Source of the DNA: an uncultured Eubacterium sp.
GTDB taxonomy: Bacteria; Bacillota; Clostridia; Peptostreptococcales; Anaerovoracaceae
DNA length: 16,475 nt
Direction: 5' to 3'
NCBI GenBank assembly: GCA_900542385.1
Contig: UQNP01000029.1
Coordinates: 1-16,475, forward strand
Below are positions 1-6,774 of this stretch, piece after piece. The stretch's first letter is position 1, and every line of letters starts with the position of its first letter. The notes below the pieces were generated by a model. The model did no database searches. It had not been told where the DNA came from and saw nothing but the letters and a program-made list of their open reading frames with translations. Both the position numbers and the translations under genes were made by a program.

Positions 1-25
1 GCGGCGCCTTGATAACTTTTAATTC

Positions 26-54
26 ATTATAGTGTAGCGCTTATTTTATTGCAA
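26..54 (-). promoter_or_regulatory. Leftward sigma-70-type promoter reading out of the window
   Basis: On the minus strand TTGCAA (49-54) is followed by a 17-bp spacer and a perfect TATAAT (26-31). Transcription would start near position 19 and run left out of the window. It begins 10 bp after the stop codon of the ABC-F gene, with no U-tailed hairpin between them, so the next gene to the left probably has its own promoter and may also receive read-through. The target gene is not visible. Confidence 0.55.
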
Positions 55-63
55 TACTTTTCG

Positions 64-2076
64 TTAAAAAATTAGAAATGTTTTAATTAACTGTTCCTGT
101 AAAACAAGCCATTCTTCGTACTTTTCCTCAAGCAGATTCCTCTTTTCTTCCAGAAGGCTTCCTATCTCCGCAAGCTTCTTATGATCCGTCATGTTTTCCT
201 CTAAAGTTACTGCATTTTCAAGCTCTGCAATGTCTTCCTCAAGTGTCTGGATATCGGACTCCAATGCCTCCCGGCGCCTTTTCAGTCTTCTCTCGCGCGC
301 CTCTTTTTCCTTCTGAATTCTCCTTCTTTCAGCGGAAGAAAGCTTCTCTTCCTCCGATCCCGTCGGCCCGCCGCCGCCTCTTTTATTCTCCGTGTTTTCC
401 CTGCGCGTCCCGGTGTATCTGTCTGCAAGGCTGATATCTGCCGATGTTTCGCGCTTTTCTTCTTCCTGCTTTTTCTCTACATAATAGTCATACTTACCGA
501 GGTAATTTTTCATGCCCTCTGACGTCAGTTCGATTATTCTCGTCGGAACTCTGTTAAGAAAATATCTATCATGGGATACGATCAGGCATGTTCCCGGAAA
601 TTCGGCCAGCGCTTCTTCAAAAACTTCCTTGGATTCTATGTCGAGATGGTTGGTCGGCTCATCGAGTATCAGCATATTTGCACCCGACATCATCAGCTTG
701 AGAAGAGAGAGTCTTGCTTTCTCTCCGCCGCTCAGGGAGCTGACTTTAAGGAACACCGATTCTCCTCTGAACAGAAATCTTCCCAGCATATTTCTCAGCT
801 CGGTTTCGGTATAGAGCCTGTATGAGTCATGAAGCTCATCTATTACAGTATTATCTCCTGTGAGGAGTCTCTGTCCCTGGTCGTAATATCCCATCTGAAC
901 ATTGTAACCGATCTTTATCCTGCCGCTCCCGCAGGGGATCTCTCCCAGTATCATCCGAAGAAGGGTCGTTTTCCCTATGCCGTTGTCTCCTACGAGACAT
1001 ACGCGTTCGCCCCTTTTTATATCAAGGTTCACGTCTCTGAAAAGCTCCCGCCTGTTTTCTCCGTATCCGAAAGACTTCGAGAGATCTTCTGCAAGGATCA
1101 CATCTTTTCCGCTCTGGAAATTTTCTTTGAAGCTTATCTTCATCTTTCCGTGCTCTGCATCCGGTCTTTTTACAAGCTCCACCGACTGCAGACGTTTTTC
1201 CCTGGAGGCCGCTCTCTTTGCCAGTTTTTCAGTGCCGTGCTGCTTGAATCTTCTTATTATCTCTTCCTGCCTCTGTATCTCCTTCTGCTGCTTTTCGTAG
1301 CTTTTCAGCTCCGCATCCCGCCTTTTCTTTCTTTCAGAAGCATAAAAGCTGTAATTTCCTTCATATATATTGAGCTTATGATTTTCAATCTCAAATATTC
1401 TGGTCACCGTCTCATCGAGAAAGTATCTGTCGTGGGAAACCAGCACCATGGTTCCTTTGTAATTTTTCAGATACTGTTCCAGCCATTTTAATGTGGCTAT
1501 ATCAAGATGGTTTGTCGGCTCGTCCAGAAACAGTATGTCAGGTTTTTCAAGAAGGAGGCATGCCAGCGACAGTCTTGTCCTCTCTCCTCCGCTCAGAGAA
1601 GCTATCTTCTTATCAAAGCTTTCTTCTCCAAAGCCCATACTCAGAAGTATGCCGGTCATCTCGCTTTTATATGTATAGCCTCCCAGATTACCGTATTTTT
1701 CCTGCAAGTCATCATACCGCTGGAGAAGCTGCACATCCTCCTCTCCCTCTTTCATCCTGTCCAGGATCTGTGACATTTCCTCCTCGATATTTTTGAATTT
1801 GGAAAATATCTTTTCCACTTCCCGGATAACGGTGTTTTCCGCAGAAAATCCGTCATCCTGCTTGAGGTACCCGGTCTTTGTATCCGCCGATATGAAAAAT
1901 TCGCCGGATTCATAGTCCAGCTCTCCGGTAAGCATTTTCAAAAGAGTAGTCTTTCCGGCTCCGTTCACTCCTACGATGCCTACTCTCTCGCCTTTATTTA
2001 TATGAAACGATATTTTATCAAGTACTGTATCTTCTCCGTACGCCTTTGTTAAATCCTTTGCCGATACTACTATCAT
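64..2076 (-). CDS. ydiF: ABC-F family ribosome-associated ATPase (YdiF-type)
   Basis: This is a soluble 670-residue protein with two ABC ATPase domains and no membrane segment. Such ABC-F factors bind the ribosomal E site and act on stalled or antibiotic-bound ribosomes. Domain 1 has a Walker A GVNGAGKTT at about 36-44, signature LSGGE at 161-165 and Walker B ending DEPTNHLD near 192. A charged linker at about 245-312 would reach the peptidyl-transferase side. Domain 2 has Walker A GDNGIGKTT at about 363-371, LSGGEKARLSLL and a second DEPTNHLD. A long Lys/Glu/Arg-rich coiled coil fills the last 90 or so residues. An ATG at 2076 is chosen over an upstream in-frame start because TGAGGAGAAT precedes it directly. 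That Shine-Dalgarno overlaps the tsaD stop, 7 nt away, implying translational coupling. The order tsaE-tsaB-rimI-tsaD-ABC-F matches Bacillus subtilis ydiB-ydiF, which supports the YdiF assignment. A role in antibiotic resistance is possible but not shown. Confidence 0.93.
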   Translation of the reverse strand: MIVVSAKDLTKAYGEDTVLDKISFHINKGERVGIVGVNGAGKTTLLKMLTGELDYESGEFFISADTKTGYLKQDDGFSAENTVIREVEKIFSKFKNIEEEMSQILDRMKEGEEDVQLLQRYDDLQEKYGNLGGYTYKSEMTGILLSMGFGEESFDKKIASLSGGERTRLSLACLLLEKPDILFLDEPTNHLDIATLKWLEQYLKNYKGTMVLVSHDRYFLDETVTRIFEIENHKLNIYEGNYSFYASERKKRRDAELKSYEKQQKEIQRQEEIIRRFKQHGTEKLAKRAASREKRLQSVELVKRPDAEHGKMKISFKENFQSGKDVILAEDLSKSFGYGENRRELFRDVNLDIKRGERVCLVGDNGIGKTTLLRMILGEIPCGSGRIKIGYNVQMGYYDQGQRLLTGDNTVIDELHDSYRLYTETELRNMLGRFLFRGESVFLKVSSLSGGEKARLSLLKLMMSGANMLILDEPTNHLDIESKEVFEEALAEFPGTCLIVSHDRYFLNRVPTRIIELTSEGMKNYLGKYDYYVEKKQEEEKRETSADISLADRYTGTRRENTENKRGGGGPTGSEEEKLSSAERRRIQKEKEARERRLKRRREALESDIQTLEEDIAELENAVTLEENMTDHKKLAEIGSLLEEKRNLLEEKYEEWLVLQEQLIKTFLIF

Positions 2077-2083
2077 ATTCTCC

Positions 2084-3100
2084 TCACAATTCCAGATTCG
2101 GCACCGCATCGAGAGTCAGATCATCCGCACCCTGCTCTCTGTATTTATAGTACGCGGCGCACCCTATCATGGCTGCATTGTCCGTACACATGAGCGGAGT
2201 AGGACAGTACAGCTTTATCCCTTGTCTGCTGCACTCTGCCTCCATCATCTGTCTCAGCATGCTGTTTGCCGCAACTCCTCCTGCTATCACTATCTTGTCT
2301 TTATCCATATCTACAGCGGCTCCAACGGTTTTAGCCACGATCACATCGAGCACTGCCGCCTGAAAGCCGGCCGCCACATCTGCTGTATTTATTTCCCGTC
2401 CTGCCTGTCTTTCTGAATTCACATAGTTCAGAACGCCTGTCTTTATGCCGCTGAAGCTGAAATCCAGGCTTCCTTTTTCAAGGAATACACGCTTGAATTC
2501 AACGCTGTGAGGATCTCCCTCCTTTGCAAGCTTATCTATCAGCGGTCCTCCCGGATATCCAAGCCCCAGGACTCTGGCAACTTTGTCGTATGCTTCTCCG
2601 GCCGCATCATCTCTCGTAGATCCAAGCACACGGCATTTATTGTATCCCGTCACCTCAACTATATTGGTGTGTCCTCCCGATATAACCAGCGCCATGAATG
2701 GAGGCTCCAGATCTTTATGCTCCACGTAATTTGCACATATGTGTCCGTGTATATGATGCACTCCTACGAGAGGTTTGCCCGCCGCCAGCGCATATGCTTT
2801 TGCAGTGGCGATCCCTATGAGGAGCGCCCCCACAAGTCCCGGACCGTAGGTCACACCTATCATATCCACCTCTTCCATGCTCACCGACGCTTCTTCAAGA
2901 GCGCGCGCCGCCACCATGTTTATATTTTCAAGATGATGTCTGGAGGCTATCTCCGGTACTACGCCTCCATACAGTTTATGTACATCTATCTGCGACGAAA
3001 TGACATTGGAGAGCATTTCACGCCCGTCCAACATCACGGCAGCCGCAGTCTCGTCGCAGCTTGATTCTATTGCAAATGTTACAGTTTTTCCGTTCTTCAT
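2084..3100 (-). CDS. tsaD: tRNA N6-threonylcarbamoyladenosine synthase subunit TsaD
   Basis: TsaD is the catalytic subunit that transfers the threonylcarbamoyl group from TC-AMP to A37 of ANN-decoding tRNAs, working with TsaB and TsaE in the cytoplasm. The 338-residue length is normal. Visible family features are an N-terminal IESSCDET, the metal-binding HxxxH in VHHIHGH (His116 and His120), SGGHT at about 141-145, and the C-terminal CTDNAAMIG with the metal-ligand Asp. All are intact. The ATG overlaps the stop of the upstream 59-residue ORF as ATGA. The nearest purine-rich stretch (GAAGGGCGAAG) is rather far upstream, so translation probably depends on coupling. All three dedicated t6A proteins other than TsaC are encoded in this operon. 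Confidence 0.97.
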   Translation of the reverse strand: MKNGKTVTFAIESSCDETAAAVMLDGREMLSNVISSQIDVHKLYGGVVPEIASRHHLENINMVAARALEEASVSMEEVDMIGVTYGPGLVGALLIGIATAKAYALAAGKPLVGVHHIHGHICANYVEHKDLEPPFMALVISGGHTNIVEVTGYNKCRVLGSTRDDAAGEAYDKVARVLGLGYPGGPLIDKLAKEGDPHSVEFKRVFLEKGSLDFSFSGIKTGVLNYVNSERQAGREINTADVAAGFQAAVLDVIVAKTVGAAVDMDKDKIVIAGGVAANSMLRQMMEAECSRQGIKLYCPTPLMCTDNAAMIGCAAYYKYREQGADDLTLDAVPNLEL

Positions 3101-3276
3101 ATGTTTCTTCGCCCTTCTTCAAGTTTCTTCTCGCACTGGTTTTCACCGTTCAGATGTCTGCAGTTTTCACACGACCTGTAGTCGCTCATGCTGAAAACAT
3201 CAAAATCATGACGTCTCGAAAACTTCCTGCACGTCGAAGCTACTACATCCATATCGCTTTTAGAGAATTCATCCAT
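3097..3276 (-). CDS. Small Cys-rich hypothetical protein in the t6A operon
   Basis: I do not recognise this 59-residue ORF. The start at 3276 is supported by a strong GGGAGG 5-6 nt upstream; an in-frame ATG at 3300 has no such site. It overlaps tsaD by 4 bp (ATGA), which is typical of a translated, coupled operon gene. The protein is hydrophilic with no signal peptide or membrane helix. Cys16, Cys36, Cys39, His41 and Cys48 include a CxxC-x8-C cluster (CENCRHLNGENQC) that could bind zinc or a metal, but no family is assigned. The corresponding slot between rimI and tsaD is empty in the Bacillus ydiD-ydiE arrangement. A 71-bp gap separates it from rimI. Confidence 0.7.
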   Translation of the reverse strand: MDEFSKSDMDVVASTCRKFSRRHDFDVFSMSDYRSCENCRHLNGENQCEKKLEEGRRNI

Positions 3277-3347
3277 AATATCCTCCCATAAATAATACAT
3301 ACCCGATAATTTTTATCTTCCTATATTATTTATGGAAATCATGTTTT

Positions 3348-3797
3348 TTATTCGGCGTGCCTCCACATTATGAGAGCATCCTCGCCGTTGTTGAGATAAT
3401 ACTTTTCTCTCACTCCTTCAACGGCAAATCCGAATTTTTCATAAAGACCTATCGCCGCAGCGTTGGATTTCCTCACTTCAAGAGTATGATGCTTTATGCC
3501 TTCTCCGCATGTGAATTCCAGCATAACGCCCATTATGCCGGAAGCTATCTTCCTGCTTCTGAAACCCGGTCTCACCGCTACATTGGTAATATGCCCTTCA
3601 TCGCCTATCCACCACATACCTGCATAGCCTACCACTTTGTCCTCAAGCTCCGCCACTATGTAAAACGCTCTGGGATTCTGCTCAAGCTCGTAGGCCAGGG
3701 ATTTCCTGCTCCACGGATCAGGGAAACACAGATTTTCTATCTCATAGATATCTTCCACATCTCCTATGTCCGCCTGTCTGACTAAAAGATCTGCCAT
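3348..3797 (-). CDS. rimI: GNAT-family ribosomal-protein S18-alanine N-acetyltransferase-like protein (RimI)
   Basis: This 149-residue GCN5-related acetyltransferase would acetylate the N-terminal amine of ribosomal protein S18 or other proteins using acetyl-CoA. The fold signature runs in order: IRxA-like start, ENLCFPDPWSRKSL near 22-35 (typical of RimI), the beta4 stretch HITNVAVRPGF, and LEVRKSNAAAIGLYEKFGF with the expected Tyr general acid. An oddity is the acetyl-CoA pyrophosphate loop, usually R/Q-x-x-G-x-G/A: it reads RSRKIA here, so the central glycine is lysine. The ATG at 3797 lies 1 nt beyond the tsaB stop and has AAGGA upstream. An upstream in-frame extension would run through tsaB coding sequence and is rejected. 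Operon position between tsaB and tsaD is as in B. subtilis ydiD. Confidence 0.9.
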   Translation of the reverse strand: MADLLVRQADIGDVEDIYEIENLCFPDPWSRKSLAYELEQNPRAFYIVAELEDKVVGYAGMWWIGDEGHITNVAVRPGFRSRKIASGIMGVMLEFTCGEGIKHHTLEVRKSNAAAIGLYEKFGFAVEGVREKYYLNNGEDALIMWRHAE

Positions 3798-3798
3798 A

Positions 3799-4524
3799 TC
3801 ACTTTTCCTTTTTCTGTTTTTCCAGCAGCTTCCTCTCCGCTTCAGCAAGACGCATATAGTCGGGCTTAAGATCAAGGAATCCGACGCTGTTTCCCGAAGA
3901 AAAGATTTTCTCTCCGATCCTCGCCACTGAAACTGCATCCTGATATCTTATGCTTTCCGGTGCGATCTCCGCTCCCGAAGGTCTAAGCTGTGCTATTTTT
4001 TCTTCGTAGGAATCGCATCCATCGCCAAACAGCAATATTCGATCATATCTTTCTGTTTTCGCCATAAATTCTTCTATGCTGTAAGGCGATCCTTTTATCT
4101 CTTCCTGTGGAACTCCGTCTCGTATGATATATCCGCCTCCGTATATCTGTGATCTTCTCGCGTCCAGGATAGGACATACGAGGGTATCCTCCTCATATCC
4201 GCCTTCTCTCTCAACTGCCCTGAGAGCCAGCGCTTCAAGGGTAGGCACCGCTGCGCACGGTATCCCAAGTATCTGAGAAAGAGCCCTTGCAGAAGATACG
4301 CCTATCCTTATCCCCGTAAAGGACCCTGGACCTCTCGATACTGCTATTCCATCTATATCGCCTAATGACAATTTATTTTCTTTTACGACAGAATTCACCT
4401 GCACCATCAGATTCTGCAAATGGGAGAATCTGTCATGACCCTGCAAATGTCCTATGATCTTTCCATCCTCTGCAAGGGCTACCGAAGCAAAAGCTCCCGT
4501 CGTTTCCACTGCTAAAATATACAT
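3799..4524 (-). CDS. tsaB: tRNA threonylcarbamoyladenosine biosynthesis protein TsaB
   Basis: TsaB is the non-catalytic ASKHA-fold partner of TsaD. It dimerises with TsaD and recruits TsaE for t6A37 synthesis. The 241-residue protein begins with the family hallmark [15 protein letters not shown] and carries RGPGSFTGIRIG at about 69-80 followed by ALSQILGIPCAAVPTLEAL. The C-terminal part ends with the LKPDYMR motif usual for TsaB/YeaZ. The ATG overlaps the 3' end of tsaE by 13 bp. A GGAAGGGGAG purine stretch lies about 11 nt upstream, inside tsaE. The gene is intact, and its job is confirmed by its neighbours tsaE and tsaD. Confidence 0.96.
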   Translation of the reverse strand: MYILAVETTGAFASVALAEDGKIIGHLQGHDRFSHLQNLMVQVNSVVKENKLSLGDIDGIAVSRGPGSFTGIRIGVSSARALSQILGIPCAAVPTLEALALRAVEREGGYEEDTLVCPILDARRSQIYGGGYIIRDGVPQEEIKGSPYSIEEFMAKTERYDRILLFGDGCDSYEEKIAQLRPSGAEIAPESIRYQDAVSVARIGEKIFSSGNSVGFLDLKPDYMRLAEAERKLLEKQKKEK

Positions 4525-4958
4525 CTATATATACGCTCCCCTTCCGTATCGCTGTACTCCATCTTTATCACCGCGGCGTCGCCTGGCAAAAGCTCTTCTA
4601 TCATATCTGCCCATTCGACCACGCACAGACCGTCTCCGTAAAAATATTCTTCATATCCTATCTCATACATTTCCTCCGGATCTTCTATTCTGTACACGTC
4701 AAAATGATACAAAGGTATCCTCCCGGATCTATATTCTTTGACTATGTTGAAAGTAGGGCTTGTTATGACTTCGCTGACGCCCATGCCGGCAGCTATGTAT
4801 TTGGTAAGGGTAGTCTTGCCCGTCCCGAGATCTCCAATAAGCGCCAGCACCGATCCCGGCTCCGCCTTTTCACCTATTTTTCTGCCGAGCTTTGCAGAGT
4901 CCTCTTCGCTTTTTATCGTTATTTCTATGTTTTTTCTTTCTTTTTCTATTTCTTTCAT
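4512..4958 (-). CDS. tsaE: tRNA threonylcarbamoyladenosine biosynthesis ATPase TsaE
   Basis: TsaE is the P-loop ATPase that drives cycles of the TsaB-TsaD complex in t6A synthesis. Walker [10 protein letters not shown] lies at about residues 42-50, followed by [11 protein letters not shown] (switch region), LYHFDVYR (Walker-B-like) and the conserved VVEWAD. From the chosen ATG at 4958 the protein has 148 residues, close to the family norm. An in-frame ATG at 4970 is also possible (152 residues), but it has no Shine-Dalgarno and would sit about 3 nt after the predicted transcription start. The ATG at 4958 has GGAAGAG just upstream. The 3' end overlaps tsaB by 13 bp. It is the first gene of the leftward operon. 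Confidence 0.94.
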   Translation of the reverse strand: MKEIEKERKNIEITIKSEEDSAKLGRKIGEKAEPGSVLALIGDLGTGKTTLTKYIAAGMGVSEVITSPTFNIVKEYRSGRIPLYHFDVYRIEDPEEMYEIGYEEYFYGDGLCVVEWADMIEELLPGDAAVIKMEYSDTEGERIYRCIF

Positions 4959-4979
4959 TTTCTCTTCCATAACTAATGT

Positions 4980-5008
4980 AGTATATCATAAGGATAGAAA
5001 AATATACA
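4980..5008 (-). promoter_or_regulatory. Promoter of the tsaE-tsaB-rimI-tsaD-ydiF operon
   Basis: On the minus strand TGATATACT provides an extended -10 (TATACT at 4980-4985 preceded by TGa). The matching -35 is weak (TGTATA, 5003-5008, 17-bp spacer). It lies just downstream of the ribU terminator, as expected for a separate operon. The predicted start near 4973 leaves only about 15 nt before the ATG at 4958. Confidence 0.5.
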
Positions 5009-5020
5009 GACATAGGTTTC

Positions 5021-5060
5021 CAAAAAAATATCGCAGGCCTTAAACTTTAGGCCTGCGATG
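5021..5060 (-). terminator. Intrinsic terminator of ribU
   Basis: Read on the minus strand, an 11-bp perfect stem (arms at 5030-5040 and 5049-5059, core CGCAGGCCT) closes an 8-nt loop and is followed by A, T, then seven T residues (5022-5028). It lies directly after the ribU stop codon and isolates ribU from tsaE. Confidence 0.92.
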
Positions 5061-5067
5061 CGTCCTT

Positions 5068-5601
5068 TTATCTGTGAAGGAATCCCGATATACGCTTATA
5101 TAATATGAAAGTAACGAATCCGTTTATACCTGCTTTTATAGCATTGAATCCGACTATAAACGGCATCAGATCCCACACCACGTCTCGCGGCACGCCCATG
5201 AACAGCGGCGTTATGATAAGATTAGCCCATATCATTATGAATGCCATGGAAGCCACTCCTGCCGCAAGTCCTATGACAGCACCCTTTTTCGTCTTGTTCT
5301 TCTTGTATATTATACCTGCCACCAGTACGAAAACGCTCGTAGCTATTATGTGCATTATTATACCGTATACGCCGCTGGCTGCACTCACTGTAACTCCCTG
5401 CACCACCGATGTCACAACTGTAAGCAGTACACCTGCGAGCGGTCCGAAAGCAAAGGTCCCCATCAGTATAGGGATATCCGCCGGATCGTACTCAAGAAAT
5501 GCTACCGCCGGGAATATCGGGAAATGTACGAAATAAACGAGCACTATGGATACGGCAACCAGCATACCCATCTTGGCAAGTCTCACGGTTTTATGATTCA
5601 T
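5068..5601 (-). CDS. ribU: Riboflavin ECF transporter substrate-binding subunit RibU
   Basis: This 177-residue hydrophobic protein is the membrane S-component that binds riboflavin and docks on the shared ECF module (EcfA, EcfA', EcfT) for uptake. About five to six membrane helices are visible, starting with MGMLVAVSIVLVYF, and the N-terminal FPAVAFLEYDPADIPIL stretch is characteristic of RibU, whose members bind flavin in this region. The ATG at 5601 has an AAGGAGGAG site 6 nt upstream. No ECF ATPase or EcfT gene is present here, so it must use a module encoded elsewhere (a group II arrangement). The FMN riboswitch in its leader strongly supports riboflavin as substrate and FMN as the regulating ligand. 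Confidence 0.96.
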   Translation of the reverse strand: MNHKTVRLAKMGMLVAVSIVLVYFVHFPIFPAVAFLEYDPADIPILMGTFAFGPLAGVLLTVVTSVVQGVTVSAASGVYGIIMHIIATSVFVLVAGIIYKKNKTKKGAVIGLAAGVASMAFIMIWANLIITPLFMGVPRDVVWDLMPFIVGFNAIKAGINGFVTFILYKRISGFLHR

Positions 5602-5666
5602 ATCAGTCTCCTCCTTCTCATGTCATACGCTCAAAAGCTGTATATGATCATTAAATCAATACATAC

Positions 5667-5691
5667 AAAAAGCCCCGGATCTCTCCGGGGC
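5667..5691 (-). terminator. Riboswitch-controlled intrinsic terminator in the ribU leader
   Basis: On the minus strand GCCCCGGA (5684-5691) pairs with TCCGGGGC (5672-5679) around a 4-nt loop and is followed by TTTTT (5667-5671). It lies between the FMN aptamer and the ribU ribosome binding site, so it is the expression platform. FMN binding should favour this hairpin and stop transcription before ribU. Confidence 0.9.
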
Positions 5692-5741
5692 ACATGGATA
5701 CTCAGCAAACATGCAGATTCCGCACGTATAAAAATACCGCT

Positions 5742-5890
5742 GTTTCTTCCATCCGGACTTTGACCGTCGGTACAGGATTTTCACCTGTTCAGCCGCCTGC
5801 ATACGGCTCGTGGACTGAATATCCGTCTGCTGTGCAATGCAGTTTTCGGATAAATCACCACCGGTGAGGACTTTCACCTCGCCCCGAAAC
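5742..5890 (-). ncRNA. FMN riboswitch (RFN element)
   Basis: Read on the minus strand, the sequence contains the conserved RFN blocks: GGGGCGAGGTGAAAGTCCTC, ACCGGTGGT, the CCGTATGCAGGCGG region, GGTGAAAATCCTG, ACCGACGGTCAAAGTCCGGA and TGGAAGAAAC. The closing P1 helix is GTTTC (5886-5890) with GAAAC (5742-5746). The element senses flavin mononucleotide and lies about 140 nt upstream of ribU. It is followed by an intrinsic terminator, so control is by transcription termination. Confidence 0.96.
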
Positions 5891-5907
5891 ATTATATTCA
5901 CACAATG

Positions 5908-5936
5908 ATTATATTCTTACTTCATACTCATGTCAA
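5908..5936 (-). promoter_or_regulatory. Consensus sigma-A promoter of the riboswitch-ribU unit
   Basis: On the minus strand a perfect TTGACA (5931-5936), a 17-bp spacer and a perfect TATAAT (5908-5913) are present. Transcription would start near 5901, about 11 nt before the P1 helix of the FMN aptamer. No better-matching promoter is seen in the window. Confidence 0.92.
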
Positions 5937-5970
5937 TACGGCAGCTCGAAGTTATGCTCCAAAGCCCTGA

Positions 5971-6675
5971 TCAAAGTTTTTTAAGATAATCTATCTCTTC
6001 TCTCGTCAGTTTTCTGTAATGACCTTCCATCAGTCTTCCCAGCCTTATATCCCCTATTGCTGTGCGCTCAAGTTCAAGCACTCTGCTTCCTACAGCCGAA
6101 AACATCTTTCTCACCTGACGGTTTTTCCCTTCTCTTATCATTATCTCTATTATGGTCGCGTTTTTAAGCTGTCTTATCACTCTCACCTTTGCCGGCGATG
6201 TCCTGAATCCTCCGATATCAACACCCTTTCTGAGCTTCGCTATCTTGGTATCCGAAACTATCCCTTCCGCTTTCACTATATAGGTTTTGTATATCCGGTG
6301 TTTCGGATGAGATATCCTGTACGCCAGATCGCCGTCATTGGTCATGATGAGAAGCCCTGTAGTGTTGTAGTCGAGACGGCCTACGGGAAATATCCTCTCC
6401 TGTATATCAGTTACAAGGTCTGCCACCGTTGCCCTGTTTTTTTCATCGTTCATGGATGTTATATATCCCAATGGCTTGTTTACAGCCACATAGACCTTTT
6501 TCCCCTCTGATTTTATTTTTCTGCCGTTTACCTCGACCACATCGTATTCTCCCACATCTGTCCCAAGATGAGTTACGACTTCTCCGTTTATCTTTACATT
6601 GCCGTTTGCTATAAGCTCATCGGCTTTTCTCCTGCTGCACACTCCGGCAGAAGCTATATATTTATTTATCCTCAT
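5971..6675 (-). CDS. rluB: Pseudouridine synthase, RluB/RsuA family
   Basis: This 234-residue enzyme isomerises a specific uridine in rRNA to pseudouridine. Residues 1-50 form an S4 RNA-binding domain (MRINKYIASAGVCSRRKADE). The catalytic domain contains the family motif GRLDYNTTGLL with nucleophile Asp102, the NKPLGYITS segment near 66-74, and the C-terminal REGKNRQVRKMF motif of the RsuA/RluB/RluE/RluF group. By similarity to B. subtilis RluB, the target is probably a 23S rRNA uridine in the helix 93 region, but RsuA-type 16S modification cannot be excluded from sequence alone. The ATG at 6675 has AGGAGGAG about 9 nt upstream. It is monocistronic, with a separate promoter and divergent from the DUF815 gene. 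Confidence 0.92.
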   Translation of the reverse strand: MRINKYIASAGVCSRRKADELIANGNVKINGEVVTHLGTDVGEYDVVEVNGRKIKSEGKKVYVAVNKPLGYITSMNDEKNRATVADLVTDIQERIFPVGRLDYNTTGLLIMTNDGDLAYRISHPKHRIYKTYIVKAEGIVSDTKIAKLRKGVDIGGFRTSPAKVRVIRQLKNATIIEIMIREGKNRQVRKMFSAVGSRVLELERTAIGDIRLGRLMEGHYRKLTREEIDYLKKL

Positions 6676-6703
6676 GGAAATGCTCCTCCTAATTCACGTC
6701 TAT

Positions 6704-6732
6704 ATGATAAAAAAAAACGCCTTTAAAAGCAA
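6704..6732 (-). promoter_or_regulatory. Probable promoter of the pseudouridine synthase gene
   Basis: On the minus strand TTGCTT (6727-6732), a 17-bp spacer rich in T, and TATCAT (6704-6709) give a plausible promoter about 29 nt upstream of the start codon. The -35 matches only at TTG. Confidence 0.45.
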
Positions 6733-6741
6733 GTATTATAG

Positions 6742-6747
6742 TATAAT
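6742..6747 (+). promoter_or_regulatory. -10 element of the DUF815 ATPase gene within an AT palindrome
   Basis: TATAAT at 6742-6747 lies 28 nt upstream of the chosen start codon, with no good -35 at the usual distance. It is the right half of the perfect palindrome TATTATAGTATAATA (6734-6748), whose left half is a TATAAT on the opposite strand. Confidence 0.5.
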
Positions 6748-6774
6748 AGCTAAGTGTGAAAGGAGACAATGCTT

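Noticed and set aside
829..1491. Long plus-strand open frame of 220 residues opposite the ABC-F gene
   Set aside because: It is the antisense shadow of a clear ABC-F coding region, has no recognisable motif or ribosome binding site, and the opposite strand encodes all expected ATPase motifs.
2507..3064. Plus-strand open frame opposite tsaD
   Set aside because: Antisense shadow of tsaD, with an implausible composition rich in His, Arg and Tyr and no start signal.
3798..3938. Longer RimI starting at 3938
   Set aside because: The added 47 residues are an out-of-frame reading of tsaB, and ATG 3797 has a ribosome binding site and fits the family N-terminus.
5656..5901. 81-residue minus-strand open frame upstream of ribU
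   Set aside because: It lies on the FMN riboswitch and terminator, and the sequence is explained by conserved RFN blocks.
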